Source: an uncultured Halieaceae bacterium (GTDB lineage: Bacteria; Pseudomonadota; Gammaproteobacteria; Pseudomonadales; Halieaceae). From it: 24,001 nt of DNA. The position numbers and the translations under genes are program-made. The stretch covers positions 1 to 24,001 of the forward strand of contig CALINF010000178.1 in assembly GCA_938045215.1 (NCBI GenBank), in the 5' to 3' direction. Of this stretch, positions 1 through 8,900 are shown piece after piece; position 1 is the stretch's first letter; every line of letters starts with the position of its first letter. The notes beneath the pieces were generated by a model. That model had not been told where the DNA came from, made no database searches, and saw only the letters and a list, made by a program, of their open reading frames with translations.

Positions 1-1574
1 GTACAGACACTGATCACGGTGAGATTCTGGGTATTCCCACAGGCAATCAGACTCGCGGTCACCGTTTTCACAGCTCAGGGCTTATCACCCTTGCCGCCCC
101 AGAGCAGTATCGGGATGCATTGATCAATGCAAAGGTTGTCGCCTCGTTCGAACAACGTCAGGCCATGATTCGCGACCAGATTGAGGTAGAAGCCAGTGCA
201 CTTGGCGCTACGGCGGTGATCGACTCCGATTTGCTGGATGAAGTGACGGGATTAGTTGAGTGGCCTGTCGCCCTGACTGGCGCATTTGAAGAGCGTTTCC
301 TCGAGGTACCCTCGGAAGCGTTGATCTCTTCCATGAAAGAGCACCAGAAGTATTTCCACCTGATAACCACCGATGGTGCACTGCTACCGAACTTTATCAC
401 CATCAGTAACATAGAAAGTACAGACCCCATCCAGGTAATCAGTGGCAATGAGCGGGTTATCAGGCCACGCCTGTCTGATGCCGCATTCTTTTATGAAACT
501 GACTTAAAAACACCGCTCTCGAAGCGGCTGGATCAATTGGACCGGATCGTGTTCCAAAAGCAACTTGGGACGGTAGGGGACAAGAGCAAACGCGTTGCTG
601 CTTTGGCCGGCGAACTGGCCAGCAGCGTCGGTGCCAACGCGCTATTGGCGCAGAGGGCGGGCGAGCTTTGCAAAGCAGATCTTGTCACCGACATGGTGCT
701 GGAGTTTTCCGATATGCAGGGCATCGCCGGCGCCTATTACGCTCGCCATGATGGAGAGGATGATGCGGTTGCCGAGGCTCTTGAGCAGCAATACTGGCCA
801 CGCTTTGCGGGCGATCGATTACCGCATAACCCGGTAGCCCTGTGTCTGGGCCTGGCGGATCGACTGGACACACTGGTTGGTATTTTCGGGATTGGCCAAG
901 CGCCAACGGGATCAAAAGATCCGTTTGCGTTGCGTCGTGCCTCGCTGGCTGTACTTCGCATCATCGTTGAAAATGGCATCGAGCTGGATTTGCGCGAGGC
1001 CATTGCCCTGGCGCAGGCGCAATACGCAGGAGGCGTTATTGCGCAAGGCACCGATGTCGCCGTCTTTGACTATATGATCGAGCGCTTCCGCGCCTGGTTC
1101 GAAGACGAGGGCATCGCAGTCGAAACATTCAAGGCCGTGAGCGCGTTGGAGCTGAGCCAACCACTGGATATTCAGCGTAGAGTACATGCCGTGAACGCAT
1201 TTACAGCACTGCCTGAAGCAGCCGCTTTGGCTGCGGCAAATAAGCGTGTCTCCAACATTCTCAGTAAAGTTGAAGGCGAAACGCCCTCGACTGTAGTAAG
1301 CACTGACTTACTTGAACAGGCAGAGGAAATAGACCTACATGAGCAACTACTGCTCGCAGCCGCCGCTGTTGAAACCGCACTGAAAGCGGATCAATACGCG
1401 CAAGCGCTGGCGAGCCTGGCGGCTCTTCGGGAACCTGTTGATGCCTTCTTCGACGGTGTGATGGTCAACGCGGAGGATCCCGGTCTAAGAGCCAATCGCC
1501 TGAGTCTGCTCAAGTCCATGCGCGACCTGTTCATGCAAGTAGCCGATATCTCACAGTTGGCTACTACCCGGTGA
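1..1574 (+). CDS. glyS: Glycyl-tRNA synthetase beta subunit, 3' part (5' end outside window)
   Basis: Beta subunit of the alpha2-beta2 class II glycyl-tRNA synthetase, which charges tRNA-Gly in the cytoplasm together with GlyQ. The frame is open from base 3, so the gene is cut by the window edge; about 523 residues are visible against roughly 690 for the full family, so about a quarter of the N-terminus is missing. Visible family hallmarks are the TGNQTRGHRFH segment right at the edge, the MKEHQKYF segment, the central HD-type region around RLPHNPVALCLGLADRLDTL, the DPFALRRASLAVLRI motif, and a C-terminal DALR-like helical anticodon-binding part that includes the KRVSNIL segment. The stop codon lies 4 bp before the gmhB start, so the two are probably cotranscribed. 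glyQ is expected just upstream, outside the window. Identification is secure. Confidence 0.97.
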   Translation, partial: TDTDHGEILGIPTGNQTRGHRFHSSGLITLAAPEQYRDALINAKVVASFEQRQAMIRDQIEVEASALGATAVIDSDLLDEVTGLVEWPVALTGAFEERFLEVPSEALISSMKEHQKYFHLITTDGALLPNFITISNIESTDPIQVISGNERVIRPRLSDAAFFYETDLKTPLSKRLDQLDRIVFQKQLGTVGDKSKRVAALAGELASSVGANALLAQRAGELCKADLVTDMVLEFSDMQGIAGAYYARHDGEDDAVAEALEQQYWPRFAGDRLPHNPVALCLGLADRLDTLVGIFGIGQAPTGSKDPFALRRASLAVLRIIVENGIELDLREAIALAQAQYAGGVIAQGTDVAVFDYMIERFRAWFEDEGIAVETFKAVSALELSQPLDIQRRVHAVNAFTALPEAAALAAANKRVSNILSKVEGETPSTVVSTDLLEQAEEIDLHEQLLLAAAAVETALKADQYAQALASLAALREPVDAFFDGVMVNAEDPGLRANRLSLLKSMRDLFMQVADISQLATTR

Positions 1575-1578
1575 TGGC

Positions 1579-2136
1579 ATGCTAGTCATTCTCGATCGCG
1601 ATGGTGTGATCAACCAGGACAGCGATAACTACATTCGCTGTCTCGATGACTGGCATCCAATCGAGGGCAGCATCTCCGCGATTGCAGACCTCTCCAAAGC
1701 GGGACATCGCATCGCGATTGCCACGAATCAGAGTGGCCTCTCTCGAGGCTATTTCACACTGGATGACCTGGAACGGATACACGCAAAGCTGTGCGACCTG
1801 GTTGAAGCCAAGGGAGGGCAGATCGCAGGTATATTCTACTGTCCTCATCTGCCCGAGGAAGGCTGCCACTGTCGCAAGCCGGCCACCGGTTTACTGGACG
1901 CCATTGCCCGGGAACTGAACGAGCCATTGGCGGGCAATCCTTTCATCGGGGACAGCCTCAAGGACCTGCAGGCGGCAGAGCGGTCAGGCTGCCTGCCTGT
2001 TCTGGTCAGGACCGGCAAGGGCAGCAGCACTTTTGATGCATTGCAAACTGGAACCCATGAGCTGGCGCACGCAGAGGCGGTGAGGGTGTTTCCCAATCTG
2101 CGCGCTGCTGCTGACGCGCTGCTGGCGGAGCTTTAA
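1579..2136 (+). CDS. gmhB: D-glycero-beta-D-manno-heptose-1,7-bisphosphate 7-phosphatase
   Basis: HAD-superfamily phosphatase of the ADP-heptose pathway that feeds lipopolysaccharide inner-core synthesis; it removes the C7 phosphate of heptose bisphosphate in the cytoplasm. The 185-residue length is normal for the family. Motif I is ILDRDGVIN at residues 4-12 (nucleophile Asp6, acid/base Asp8), motif II is ATNQSG near residue 50, the lysine motif is RKPATGLL, and the final acidic motif is FIGDSLKDL. A zinc-site signature of the GmhB type is visible as CPHLPEEGCHC. The ATG lies 4 bp after the glyS stop; another ATG overlapping that stop is out of frame. The close relative HisB-N is less likely because the gene stands alone beside glyS, as gmhB does in pseudomonads. 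Confidence 0.95.
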   Translation: MLVILDRDGVINQDSDNYIRCLDDWHPIEGSISAIADLSKAGHRIAIATNQSGLSRGYFTLDDLERIHAKLCDLVEAKGGQIAGIFYCPHLPEEGCHCRKPATGLLDAIARELNEPLAGNPFIGDSLKDLQAAERSGCLPVLVRTGKGSSTFDALQTGTHELAHAEAVRVFPNLRAAADALLAEL

Positions 2137-2182
2137 CCTAGCACCGGCAAGCGCATCGTGCACGATATGGCGACACATTCAG

Positions 2183-2202
2183 GCCTTGCTCACTAACAAG
2201 GC
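2183..2202 (+). other. Small inverted repeat in the gmhB-rmuC spacer
   Basis: GCCTTG (2183-2188) and CAAGGC (2197-2202) can form a 6-bp stem with an 8-base loop, 47 bp after the gmhB stop. No T-tract follows, so it is not a convincing intrinsic terminator; it may be a processing or pausing hairpin, or chance. Confidence 0.25.
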
Positions 2203-2237
2203 TCCGCCTATTGCCGCGATTGCTTTACACTTAACCT

Positions 2238-3752
2238 ATGAACCACCCTGTCATTCAATTCTATCTACAGTATCCCGGCGAAATCGCACTGGCTGCTGCG
2301 CTATCACTGTGCGTGGGCATTGCCATTGGCGCGAGCTTGCGCCTGCGCACCATCGGACGATTGCAGCAAAGTATTGAAGCCCGCGACGCCGATATCATCA
2401 GGCTATCCGAATCAGTAGACCTACTCACCCACGACAAGACGACGCTCGCCGAGCACAACCAGGCACAGGCCATCTCGGCAGCTACTGCGGAGGCCGAGTT
2501 AAAGGCCGCTCAGCGGGAGTTGCTATCTGGCAAGACAGCAATGAACGAGTTAACCGCTGAGCTTGGGGTGCTGACCCAACGGTTTCACGAATTACAAAAC
2601 CGACACACCGAAATGCAGACCCAACTGCAGGAACGCGAGCAACAACACGTTCAGCAGATTGCTCTGCTCAATGAGAATCGGGAGGTCCTGAAGCGCGAAT
2701 TTGAAAATCTGGCGAACCAGATCTTTGAAAGCAAAGGGAAGAGTTTTACGACCACCAGCAAGGATTCAATAGAAGCATTACTCAAGCCCTTTCGCGACCA
2801 GATTACAAGCTTCCAGAGCCGCATTAATGAAGTACACACAGAGTCAGTTAAAGGGTCAACGGCACTGGAAGCCGAGATTAAGAAGGTGCTGGAGGTTGGG
2901 CTGCAGATGAATGATCAGGCCTCCAATCTCACTCACGCCCTCAAAGGCGACAAAAAAACGGCGGGCAATTGGGGCGAAGCGCAACTGGAGCGCACATTGC
3001 AGCTGGCAGGCCTGCAAACTGGCGACCACTACGACGCCCAATCGAGCTTCAATGATGAGTCGGGGAAGCGCAAGCTACCGGACTTCGTGATCAAGCTCCC
3101 CGACGGCAAACATCTGGTTATCGACAGCAAGGTCTCACTTGTCGACTACGACCGAGCCATCTCCGCGGACACCGATGAGTTGCAAACCGAAGCGCTCACC
3201 GCTCACGCCAGAGCCGTGCGAAATCACATAGATGACCTGGCACGAAAAGATTACGCCAACTTACCTGGCATAGGCAGCCCCGACTTCGTGTTGATGTTTA
3301 TGCCGATTGAACCGGCCTACATAGAGGCCATGAAACACAATCGCGATCTGTTCAACTACGGCTACCAGAAGGGTGTGGTTATGGTTTCTCACACCACATT
3401 AATGCCGATATTACGAACGGTGGCCAATCTCTGGATGGTCGAGAAAAGCAATACAGAAGCCAAGGAGATCAGCAGCAGGGCAGGGGACATCTACAATCAG
3501 GTCTGTACCGTTGCCGAGAGACTGCATCGTCTGGGCAATACGCTCAAAGCGGCCAGTAATCACTACAATGAGACTGTTACGGGCCTCATTGGTAAGCAGG
3601 GACTACACGGCAAGGTTGAACGTTTCCAGCAGCTGTCGGCCAAGGCGAGCAAGGACATGCCCAAGTTAGAGCCCATACACACTGATATCGAGAATGATCG
3701 CATCGCGCTTATCGTGGACAACGATTCCACGCCGTCCTCTCTTCCCGACTAA
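2238..3752 (+). CDS. rmuC: RmuC family DNA recombination/nuclease-like protein
   Basis: RmuC-family protein, 504 residues. In E. coli rmuC limits recombination at inverted repeats, and the fold is thought to be nuclease-like. Layout: a single N-terminal membrane anchor at about residues 14-34, a long Ala/Glu/Gln-rich coiled coil at about 38-160, then the RmuC domain at about 180-465. The domain hallmarks are GNWGE at 243-247 and PDFVIKLPDGKHLVIDSK at 281-298, where Asp282, Asp296 and Lys298 have the spacing of a PD-(D/E)xK-type site. The C-terminal tail after about 470 is polar. The ATG is preceded by no strong ribosome site. The gene is 101 bp after gmhB on the same strand and could be cotranscribed or have its own weak promoter. 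Confidence 0.93.
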   Translation: MNHPVIQFYLQYPGEIALAAALSLCVGIAIGASLRLRTIGRLQQSIEARDADIIRLSESVDLLTHDKTTLAEHNQAQAISAATAEAELKAAQRELLSGKTAMNELTAELGVLTQRFHELQNRHTEMQTQLQEREQQHVQQIALLNENREVLKREFENLANQIFESKGKSFTTTSKDSIEALLKPFRDQITSFQSRINEVHTESVKGSTALEAEIKKVLEVGLQMNDQASNLTHALKGDKKTAGNWGEAQLERTLQLAGLQTGDHYDAQSSFNDESGKRKLPDFVIKLPDGKHLVIDSKVSLVDYDRAISADTDELQTEALTAHARAVRNHIDDLARKDYANLPGIGSPDFVLMFMPIEPAYIEAMKHNRDLFNYGYQKGVVMVSHTTLMPILRTVANLWMVEKSNTEAKEISSRAGDIYNQVCTVAERLHRLGNTLKAASNHYNETVTGLIGKQGLHGKVERFQQLSAKASKDMPKLEPIHTDIENDRIALIVDNDSTPSSLPD

Positions 3753-3906
3753 GTTCTCTTCTTCGAGCTGTTTCGCGACTGGAAAAACTCTCCACATACA
3801 TCGCACAGATTCCATCTTCTGGACTTTTCTGCAGCTTTTCCTTGTCGCCTGTGGGGTTCATTTGCCAAGCTAATGATCGATAGAGAAGTCCACTCAAGGC
3901 AAGCCC
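3753..3906. other. rmuC to 174-aa gene spacer
   Basis: 154 bp without a credible gene. No stem followed by a T-run and no clear promoter pair was seen. A CTGGAAAAACTC stretch near 3779-3790 loosely resembles the repeat unit near 16172-16189 but is probably chance. Confidence 0.3.
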
Positions 3907-4431
3907 ATGACAGATCTTCAACTCACACAAATCGCGCTCGTAGGGGCACGTATTACAGACTTCAGCAACTTTGGTTACACCAATAGAAACGCGATGACCA
4001 TGCGGCGAGTAGCGCCCGAGCTGGAGCCTGGAGATGCAGATATTAGTGATGCGTCCGACAGCGCTTCCTGTTTTAAAAACAGGCTGCCGGTATGGGTGCA
4101 CAATATTATCAACGACCCGGAGTTTCCGTCGCGCGAAGAACTCATGATGCCTTTGCGGCGATTTGAAGGTGAGCTGATTGACAGCAGAGACAATGAGGTA
4201 GTGTCGACGGTGCTAGCACACGGATTCAGAAATCAGAGCTTTGATCCGCTCAACCTTCCCGTCACCATGCCGCTTAGCCAACGCTGCGCAATGGTGGCAC
4301 ATATCGATGTATGGGAGTCAGCCTTTCGCCAACTGGAAAGGGACCTGTCTGAGATTATGACGAAACACTATGATCAAATTTCCAACTGGTGTGAGCGAGC
4401 ACGTCAGGACGATCACGTCTGCATTGAGTAG
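3907..4431 (+). CDS. Hypothetical protein, 174 aa
   Basis: I do not recognise this protein. It is 174 residues, soluble, with no signal peptide or membrane segment. The N-terminal half is mixed and acidic (about residues 35-55 rich in Asp, Glu and Ser); the C-terminal half ends in a predicted amphipathic helix around WESAFRQLERDLSEIMTKHYDQI. Four cysteines are scattered with no metal-site spacing. AAGG stands about 10 bp before the ATG as a modest ribosome site. It follows rmuC by 154 bp on the same strand and converges on the next minus-strand gene. Ordinary protein-like composition argues it is real, and an overlapping minus-strand frame of 130 codons looks like its shadow. No function is proposed. 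Confidence 0.6.
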   Translation: MTDLQLTQIALVGARITDFSNFGYTNRNAMTMRRVAPELEPGDADISDASDSASCFKNRLPVWVHNIINDPEFPSREELMMPLRRFEGELIDSRDNEVVSTVLAHGFRNQSFDPLNLPVTMPLSQRCAMVAHIDVWESAFRQLERDLSEIMTKHYDQISNWCERARQDDHVCIE

Positions 4432-4485
4432 CACTTGTGGACTATCCCCGACATTTGCCGCGCATACCGGTACTGATTGGATGAC

Positions 4486-4827
4486 TTATCGAATAATCTC
4501 GTCTTCGCCTGCAGTACGCAGACCCGGATTGGTAACAACCCGCACGGTGCGTTGGCACGTGTCCAGCCAGGGTATGCTGGTGTCTGTCCTTAGAGCGCGG
4601 ACATAGCCTCTATCGGTCAAGCAGGCAATGCTGGTCTTGTTGACAGTCCAGTCACCTTCTGAGGTCCGTGGCTTGCGATTGCAATAAAACCAGATACCCC
4701 GCTTATCCTGCATGACATATTTCGCTTCCTGAGGTAGGTACACTTTCTTGCCTCCAATAACTGCAAATACTTCCAGATCGACAGTTGGGCTGGTGTCGAA
4801 GTTTGCCGTCGGTGTAATAGTTAACAT
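4486..4827 (-). CDS. Hypothetical protein, 113 aa
   Basis: I do not recognise this protein. It has 113 residues with no signal peptide or membrane helix. The sequence alternates short beta-like stretches (VDLEVFAVIGGKKVYLP, then GIWFYCNRKPR) with a basic middle and an Arg/Asp-rich C-terminus, consistent with a small beta-rich domain. Start choice is well supported: a GGAAGGGA ribosome site sits about 6 bases before the ATG on the minus strand. A CRP/Vfr-type palindrome lies about 115 bp upstream (4941-4956) with a TATAAA-like -10 between them (4932-4937), so this gene is the most likely target of that site. It converges on the 174-aa gene, 54 bp away. Confidence 0.7.
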   Translation of the reverse strand: MLTITPTANFDTSPTVDLEVFAVIGGKKVYLPQEAKYVMQDKRGIWFYCNRKPRTSEGDWTVNKTSIACLTDRGYVRALRTDTSIPWLDTCQRTVRVVTNPGLRTAGEDEIIR

Positions 4828-4931
4828 GCTGATCCCTTCCCTGTCTGTTTTGCTGATGTTTCCGCATTTGATCTACAGCAAGAGCATGCCCTGTGTGGGC
4901 GCGCACCTGCTTTTGCTGCGGTACGCCCCAT

Positions 4932-4959
4932 TTATAGAAATGTGAAGCAGATCACACAA
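4932..4959 (-). promoter_or_regulatory. Candidate promoter for the 113-aa gene
   Basis: Read on the minus strand, TATAAA (4932-4937) is a good -10 and TTGTGT (4954-4959) a weak -35 with a 16-bp spacer. It lies about 105 bp before the ATG at 4827. The CRP-type palindrome overlaps the -35 and spacer, a layout that would favour repression from this promoter. Prediction by eye only. Confidence 0.35.
4941..4956. promoter_or_regulatory. CRP/Vfr-type binding site (TGTGA-N6-TCACA)
   Basis: A perfect TGTGA-AGCAGA-TCACA palindrome with AAA before it, matching the CRP consensus half-sites and spacing. In Pseudomonas the CRP homologue Vfr binds such sites and controls type IV pilus and chemosensory genes. 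It lies in the spacer between the end of the chemosensory operon (stop at 5092) and the 113-aa gene, and faces the latter. Given ten fixed bases, a chance match in a window of this size is unlikely. Confidence 0.65.
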
Positions 4960-5075
4960 TGTCATGCGAGTGATGATTTGGACTGATTTTTGAGCAGGGC
5001 AGGAAAAGGCACCAAAATTTATCATCCGATGGAGAATCGGGCGAAATTTAGCGTTCTATGCGACCAGATTTTTAC

Positions 5076-5089
5076 GCGCCGATAGGCGC
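5076..5089 (-). other. Short inverted repeat after the last chemosensory-operon gene
   Basis: GCGCC and GGCGC arms with a 4-base loop lie 2 bases after the stop of the 134-aa gene, where an operon terminator is expected. On the transcribed strand it is followed by GTAAAAATC rather than a T-run, so it does not meet intrinsic terminator rules. It could protect the 3' end of the transcript. Confidence 0.3.
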
Positions 5090-5091
5090 AG

Positions 5092-5496
5092 TTATGAAGG
5101 AATCAACTCAAGCTGTGGACGAGTTGACGTTATGTCTCGCAGGAGTTGCCACTCTCCCTGGCTGGCCTGAGCTGGAATATCCGCAGCTTCTTCAACACTG
5201 CGCATCAACATATGTAGCGATAATGAGGCTCTGCCGTCGACAGTTCCAGCGTGCTGCATCAGGCTGCTAAAACCATCTTCGCAGATACAGTCCAACAGCA
5301 TCGCATTGGTCAGATAGTCTCTAATTATCTGCCGATGAATCTGATCCTGAAGGTAGTCCTGATAACCAGCGTCACCAAAGACGGATTTGAGGCTATCAAA
5401 TTCAGTCGTTGTAAGGGGCCTTCCCGCAAAGGGCGTCTCCGGGCCGAATGCCGTCTCTATATCTCGTACGATCTCATCAATCTGAACTTGTTCCAC
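5092..5496 (-). CDS. Conserved-looking protein of unknown function, last gene of the chemosensory operon
   Basis: I do not recognise this 134-residue protein. It is soluble, acidic and mostly helical by eye, with segments such as YQDYLQDQIHRQIIRDYL and LSLHMLMRSVEEAADI; there is no signal peptide, membrane helix, REC, CheW or CheR/CheB motif. The start is GTG, set by a GGAGAG ribosome site about 6 bases upstream; no ATG lies near it. It begins 18 bp after the stop of the ChpC-like CheW on the same strand, so it is almost certainly cotranscribed with the chemosensory genes and may be an accessory or output partner. A stem-loop follows its stop. Confidence 0.75.
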   Translation of the reverse strand: MEQVQIDEIVRDIETAFGPETPFAGRPLTTTEFDSLKSVFGDAGYQDYLQDQIHRQIIRDYLTNAMLLDCICEDGFSSLMQHAGTVDGRASLSLHMLMRSVEEAADIPAQASQGEWQLLRDITSTRPQLELIPS

Positions 5497-5514
5497 AACG
5501 CTCTCCGCTAGTGT

Positions 5515-5949
5515 TTATTGCGTGGATTGAAGTTGGTGCTGCATCATCGCAAGATCGGGAACCTGCACTAACCGTTCATGCAGGCGGAATGCCGTTACCG
5601 CATGTTCATGCGCCTCATCCTGCGCATCAACGACGGCTTCACGCCGGATATCCTTGATAGTCAGTCCTTCACCACGCAGCGCCACACCCCAGTACTCCAG
5701 CTCCGCACCCTCCAGACCCAACAGTACTGCAACAAGACCGCTGCCTGATTCCTCCCGCCAGCGGGCTCCTGTGCCCAGCCCGGGATCAAACACGGGTAGG
5801 CTCTTTCCACGCCACATCAATTGCTCGGGCGGTTCCGAACTCATTGCATCTGCTGCAACAATCTCCGCTACGGCATTTTGGGAAACCGCCCAGGTCTCAC
5901 CCTTACCGCAGGGTAGGAAGATGCACCACTGTCGTTCATTAATGCTCAT
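5515..5949 (-). CDS. ChpC-like CheW-domain coupling protein
   Basis: Single-domain CheW-like protein of 144 residues, expected to sit at receptor-kinase contacts on the cytoplasmic side of the membrane. The fold is suggested by an opening beta strand (WCIFLPC, residues 8-14), the NAVAEIV segment at 25-31, WRGKSLPVFD at 46-55 and a GLVAVLLGLEG strand at 71-81; this pattern resembles ChpC of the Pseudomonas Pil-Chp cluster more than flagellar CheW. GAGGTGTTGG just before the ATG supplies the ribosome site and overlaps the end of ChpA part 2 (8-bp gap), pointing to cotranscription. Position after the kinase matches ChpC. It is the second CheW-type coupler of the operon; the other is at 15106-15672. 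Confidence 0.85.
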   Translation of the reverse strand: MSINERQWCIFLPCGKGETWAVSQNAVAEIVAADAMSSEPPEQLMWRGKSLPVFDPGLGTGARWREESGSGLVAVLLGLEGAELEYWGVALRGEGLTIKDIRREAVVDAQDEAHEHAVTAFRLHERLVQVPDLAMMQHQLQSTQ

Positions 5950-5957
5950 CCAACACC

Positions 5958-8900
5958 TCAGTTTAGCTGCAGGTCATGCCCAGTCAGCGCATTTATCCTC
6001 TGCACCAGCAGCGGGAAATTAAATGGCTTACCCATGAAGTCATTACATCCCGCTTCTTCTGCCAACCGACGGTGCTTTGCACCCGTTCTTGATGTCACCA
6101 TAATAACGGGAATGTGACTGAGGCTTGGGGACTTGCGAACCTCCCGCAACATCTGGATGCCGTCTTTCACCGGCATTTCAATATCCAGAAGAATCACATC
6201 AGGCAACCTGTGGCTATCGTTCAACAGATCAATCGCAATCAAACCATTCTCAGCGGTCAGGGTCTCGACTCCGAGCTTTTCTAACAGGCTGGTAGCAACC
6301 ATACGCTGAGTTCTCGAGTCATCGACAACCATTACCAGCATTCTCTCTCGAGCCTCGACGGCGACGGAAAGAGCCGACTGCGGCTCATCTCCCATTGATT
6401 CCACCAATGAATTCAGATCAAGGGCAACGATAGCCTGACCATCTGCTGTCGTTGTACCACCGGCAAGACCGGGAACCGATGCAAACTGCGCACCCAGGCC
6501 CCGAATAACCAACTCCAGTGCCTGTTTCACATCATCAACTGCGATCGCCATGGTACGTCGATCACTTCCAGCAATAATCACGGGTACTGTTGCACCCCAG
6601 GCACTGCGCTCGGGCAGACTTTCGCCACTGCACAAAGTGGCGAGATAAGTAGGCTCGCATTCGAGACCGAACAGGGTCAGCATCGACTTCTGCGCCACCG
6701 CCTCAAAGAAATCCTCTACGGGGATATGCTCAATTGCGATCAACCCGTCCAGGGGTATCGCATAGGACTGCGTTGTAGCGCTCACCAGCAACGCACCGTT
6801 CACAGTCAGGTTGGCGGGAATGCGTATGTCAAATGTAGTTCCCTCACCAAGCACAGACGAAATACTGATATCACCTCCGAGCTGCTGAATTTCCGACATC
6901 ACTATATCCATGCCAACACCGCGGCCGGAAATCTCGCTTACTTTGCTCGCGGTTGAAAACCCTTTGTGAAATATCAGCTTGAGTGCCTCCTCATCAGAGA
7001 GCGCATCTACGTCTGTATCCAGTCCTCGCTTGACCGCAGCTTCGCGCAGAGCATCAGGGTCCATCCCACGACCGTCATCAGCCAGGGTAATGACATAGTC
7101 ACTACCATCCTTGCGTACATCAATTGTGATCTGACCGTTCCCTGGCTTGCCTGCTCGAGCCCGCTGCTCCGCTGATTCAATACCGTGATCCAGCGCATTG
7201 CGGACCATATGCTCCAGAATAACCTGGCAGCGAGCATGACTGTCGCGATCCAGCGATCCTATTTCCTGCAGCACACGAAAAGTAACAGACTTACCCAAAT
7301 CAGCGCTTGCCGAGCGAATTATCCGACGCAGGCTTGGCATCAAGCGCGATACCGGTATCACGCGCGCAGCTTGTATTGATCCCCGCAAAGACGTGATAGC
7401 CGAGGCTTGCTGTTTAAGCAGTGCTTCTACCAATATGTTCTGCCGATTGGTCTGTGCGATCAACTCGCTGAGATCCTCCACGCCCTCGCGTAATAAGTTA
7501 GCGGCTTCCTGGATCTCTGAATACTGGTCCATCTCCAGTGCATCCAGCTCGGACGTTTGAGTGCGACCTTGAGCGGTGACACTTAGCAATGCCTTGTCGG
7601 CGATCTGGTTAACATTTGCACGTACCGAGGAAAGACGTGCCTGCAGCTCCGACGTTGCCAATTTTGAGCGAACCGTACTTTGTGAAGATCGCACACCCAG
7701 CTGCTGTGCCTGGTTGGTAAGGTTCATCAGATGATCTATCGCATCCGCCGTCATTCGAATCGTCTGCTGATTCGCTAGTGCCTTAACCCCTTCGCCTGCT
7801 GATGCAACAGGTTTGGTATTGAGTACGAAATTCTGCGGCACTTCAGGAGTGGTAGGCACAGCCACCTCCACCCGCGAAGAATCAATCTCCGCCGCTGCCA
7901 CTTGATCGTGCGCGGGTATCTCCTGCAAAGGCTGGGTAGTTAGACTATCGGCGGGCTCAGGGGGAGCGATTGTCGGACCAGGCAACTCTGAACCGACATC
8001 TTCTCGAGTAGCTTCGATGGTTTCGAAACCTGCAACTGCAGCGTTAAGCCATGCACTGACAATCCGCAGATAATGATCCTGAGTGCCGACAACGGGCATT
8101 TCCAATTGCTCTAACAACGTCTCGAAGTTGTGGATCAAAGTGCCGTATCGCTGAAGGCCCACGCTTTTTGCAATGCCCTTTAAAGTATGCAGAGTGCGCA
8201 GTACTGTGTCTGGCAATCCATTGCCGTCATAGTTTTTCTCCCACTGCGCGATACCATCCTCGAGCTTTTCCAGCTCGGTTGCAGCCTCTTCGATGAACGC
8301 CGCGAGAAACTCCTCAACTATCTCACCGCTACTCGCAGAGGCAAGACTGAAGTCTATGTCGTCGGGCACACACCAATAGGCGTCTTCTACCGAATCGAGG
8401 CTCTGTATTGGCACTGCTGCCTGCTGCTCGATGGGCTTGAAGACAGTGGCCGTCGATCCCTCACTGGGTAACTCGTCTGCATCCGCAAGCGCTTCCGGAG
8501 AAATACCGCAGGTATCTTCTGACACCACTTCACCCAGGGACAAGCTGGCAAATAATGCATCCTCATCAGTGTCTGTCGTGCTATAGCCCTCGGTGAATGC
8601 GATGTCCTCCAGATCCCCACCAAATATATCTTCCGTAGCTCCTTGCTCAGTATGCATCAACATCGGCTCTACTGACGTCTTATCGAATTGGTCAGTCGGG
8701 ATAGTCCTCATAGCAACTGCAATATCGGAGAGACCAATAGCCGTATCAAAATCCTGATCATTTGCAGAATCCGCTATTGGAAAATCTACGATATCGGAGT
8801 CATCAACCGTCGGCTGTCTGCTTAGAATGTCGGGCTGGTCATAAGACTGACCATGCGCAGCGCCACTTCCTTCGCCGTCGCTCCAGTACACAAGCTCTTC

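Noticed and set aside
3709..4101. Open frame of 130 codons on the minus strand
   Set aside because: It overlaps the rmuC end and the 174-aa gene; its sequence is rich in Arg, Cys and Ser with no plausible domain, and the plus-strand gene has the better start signal.
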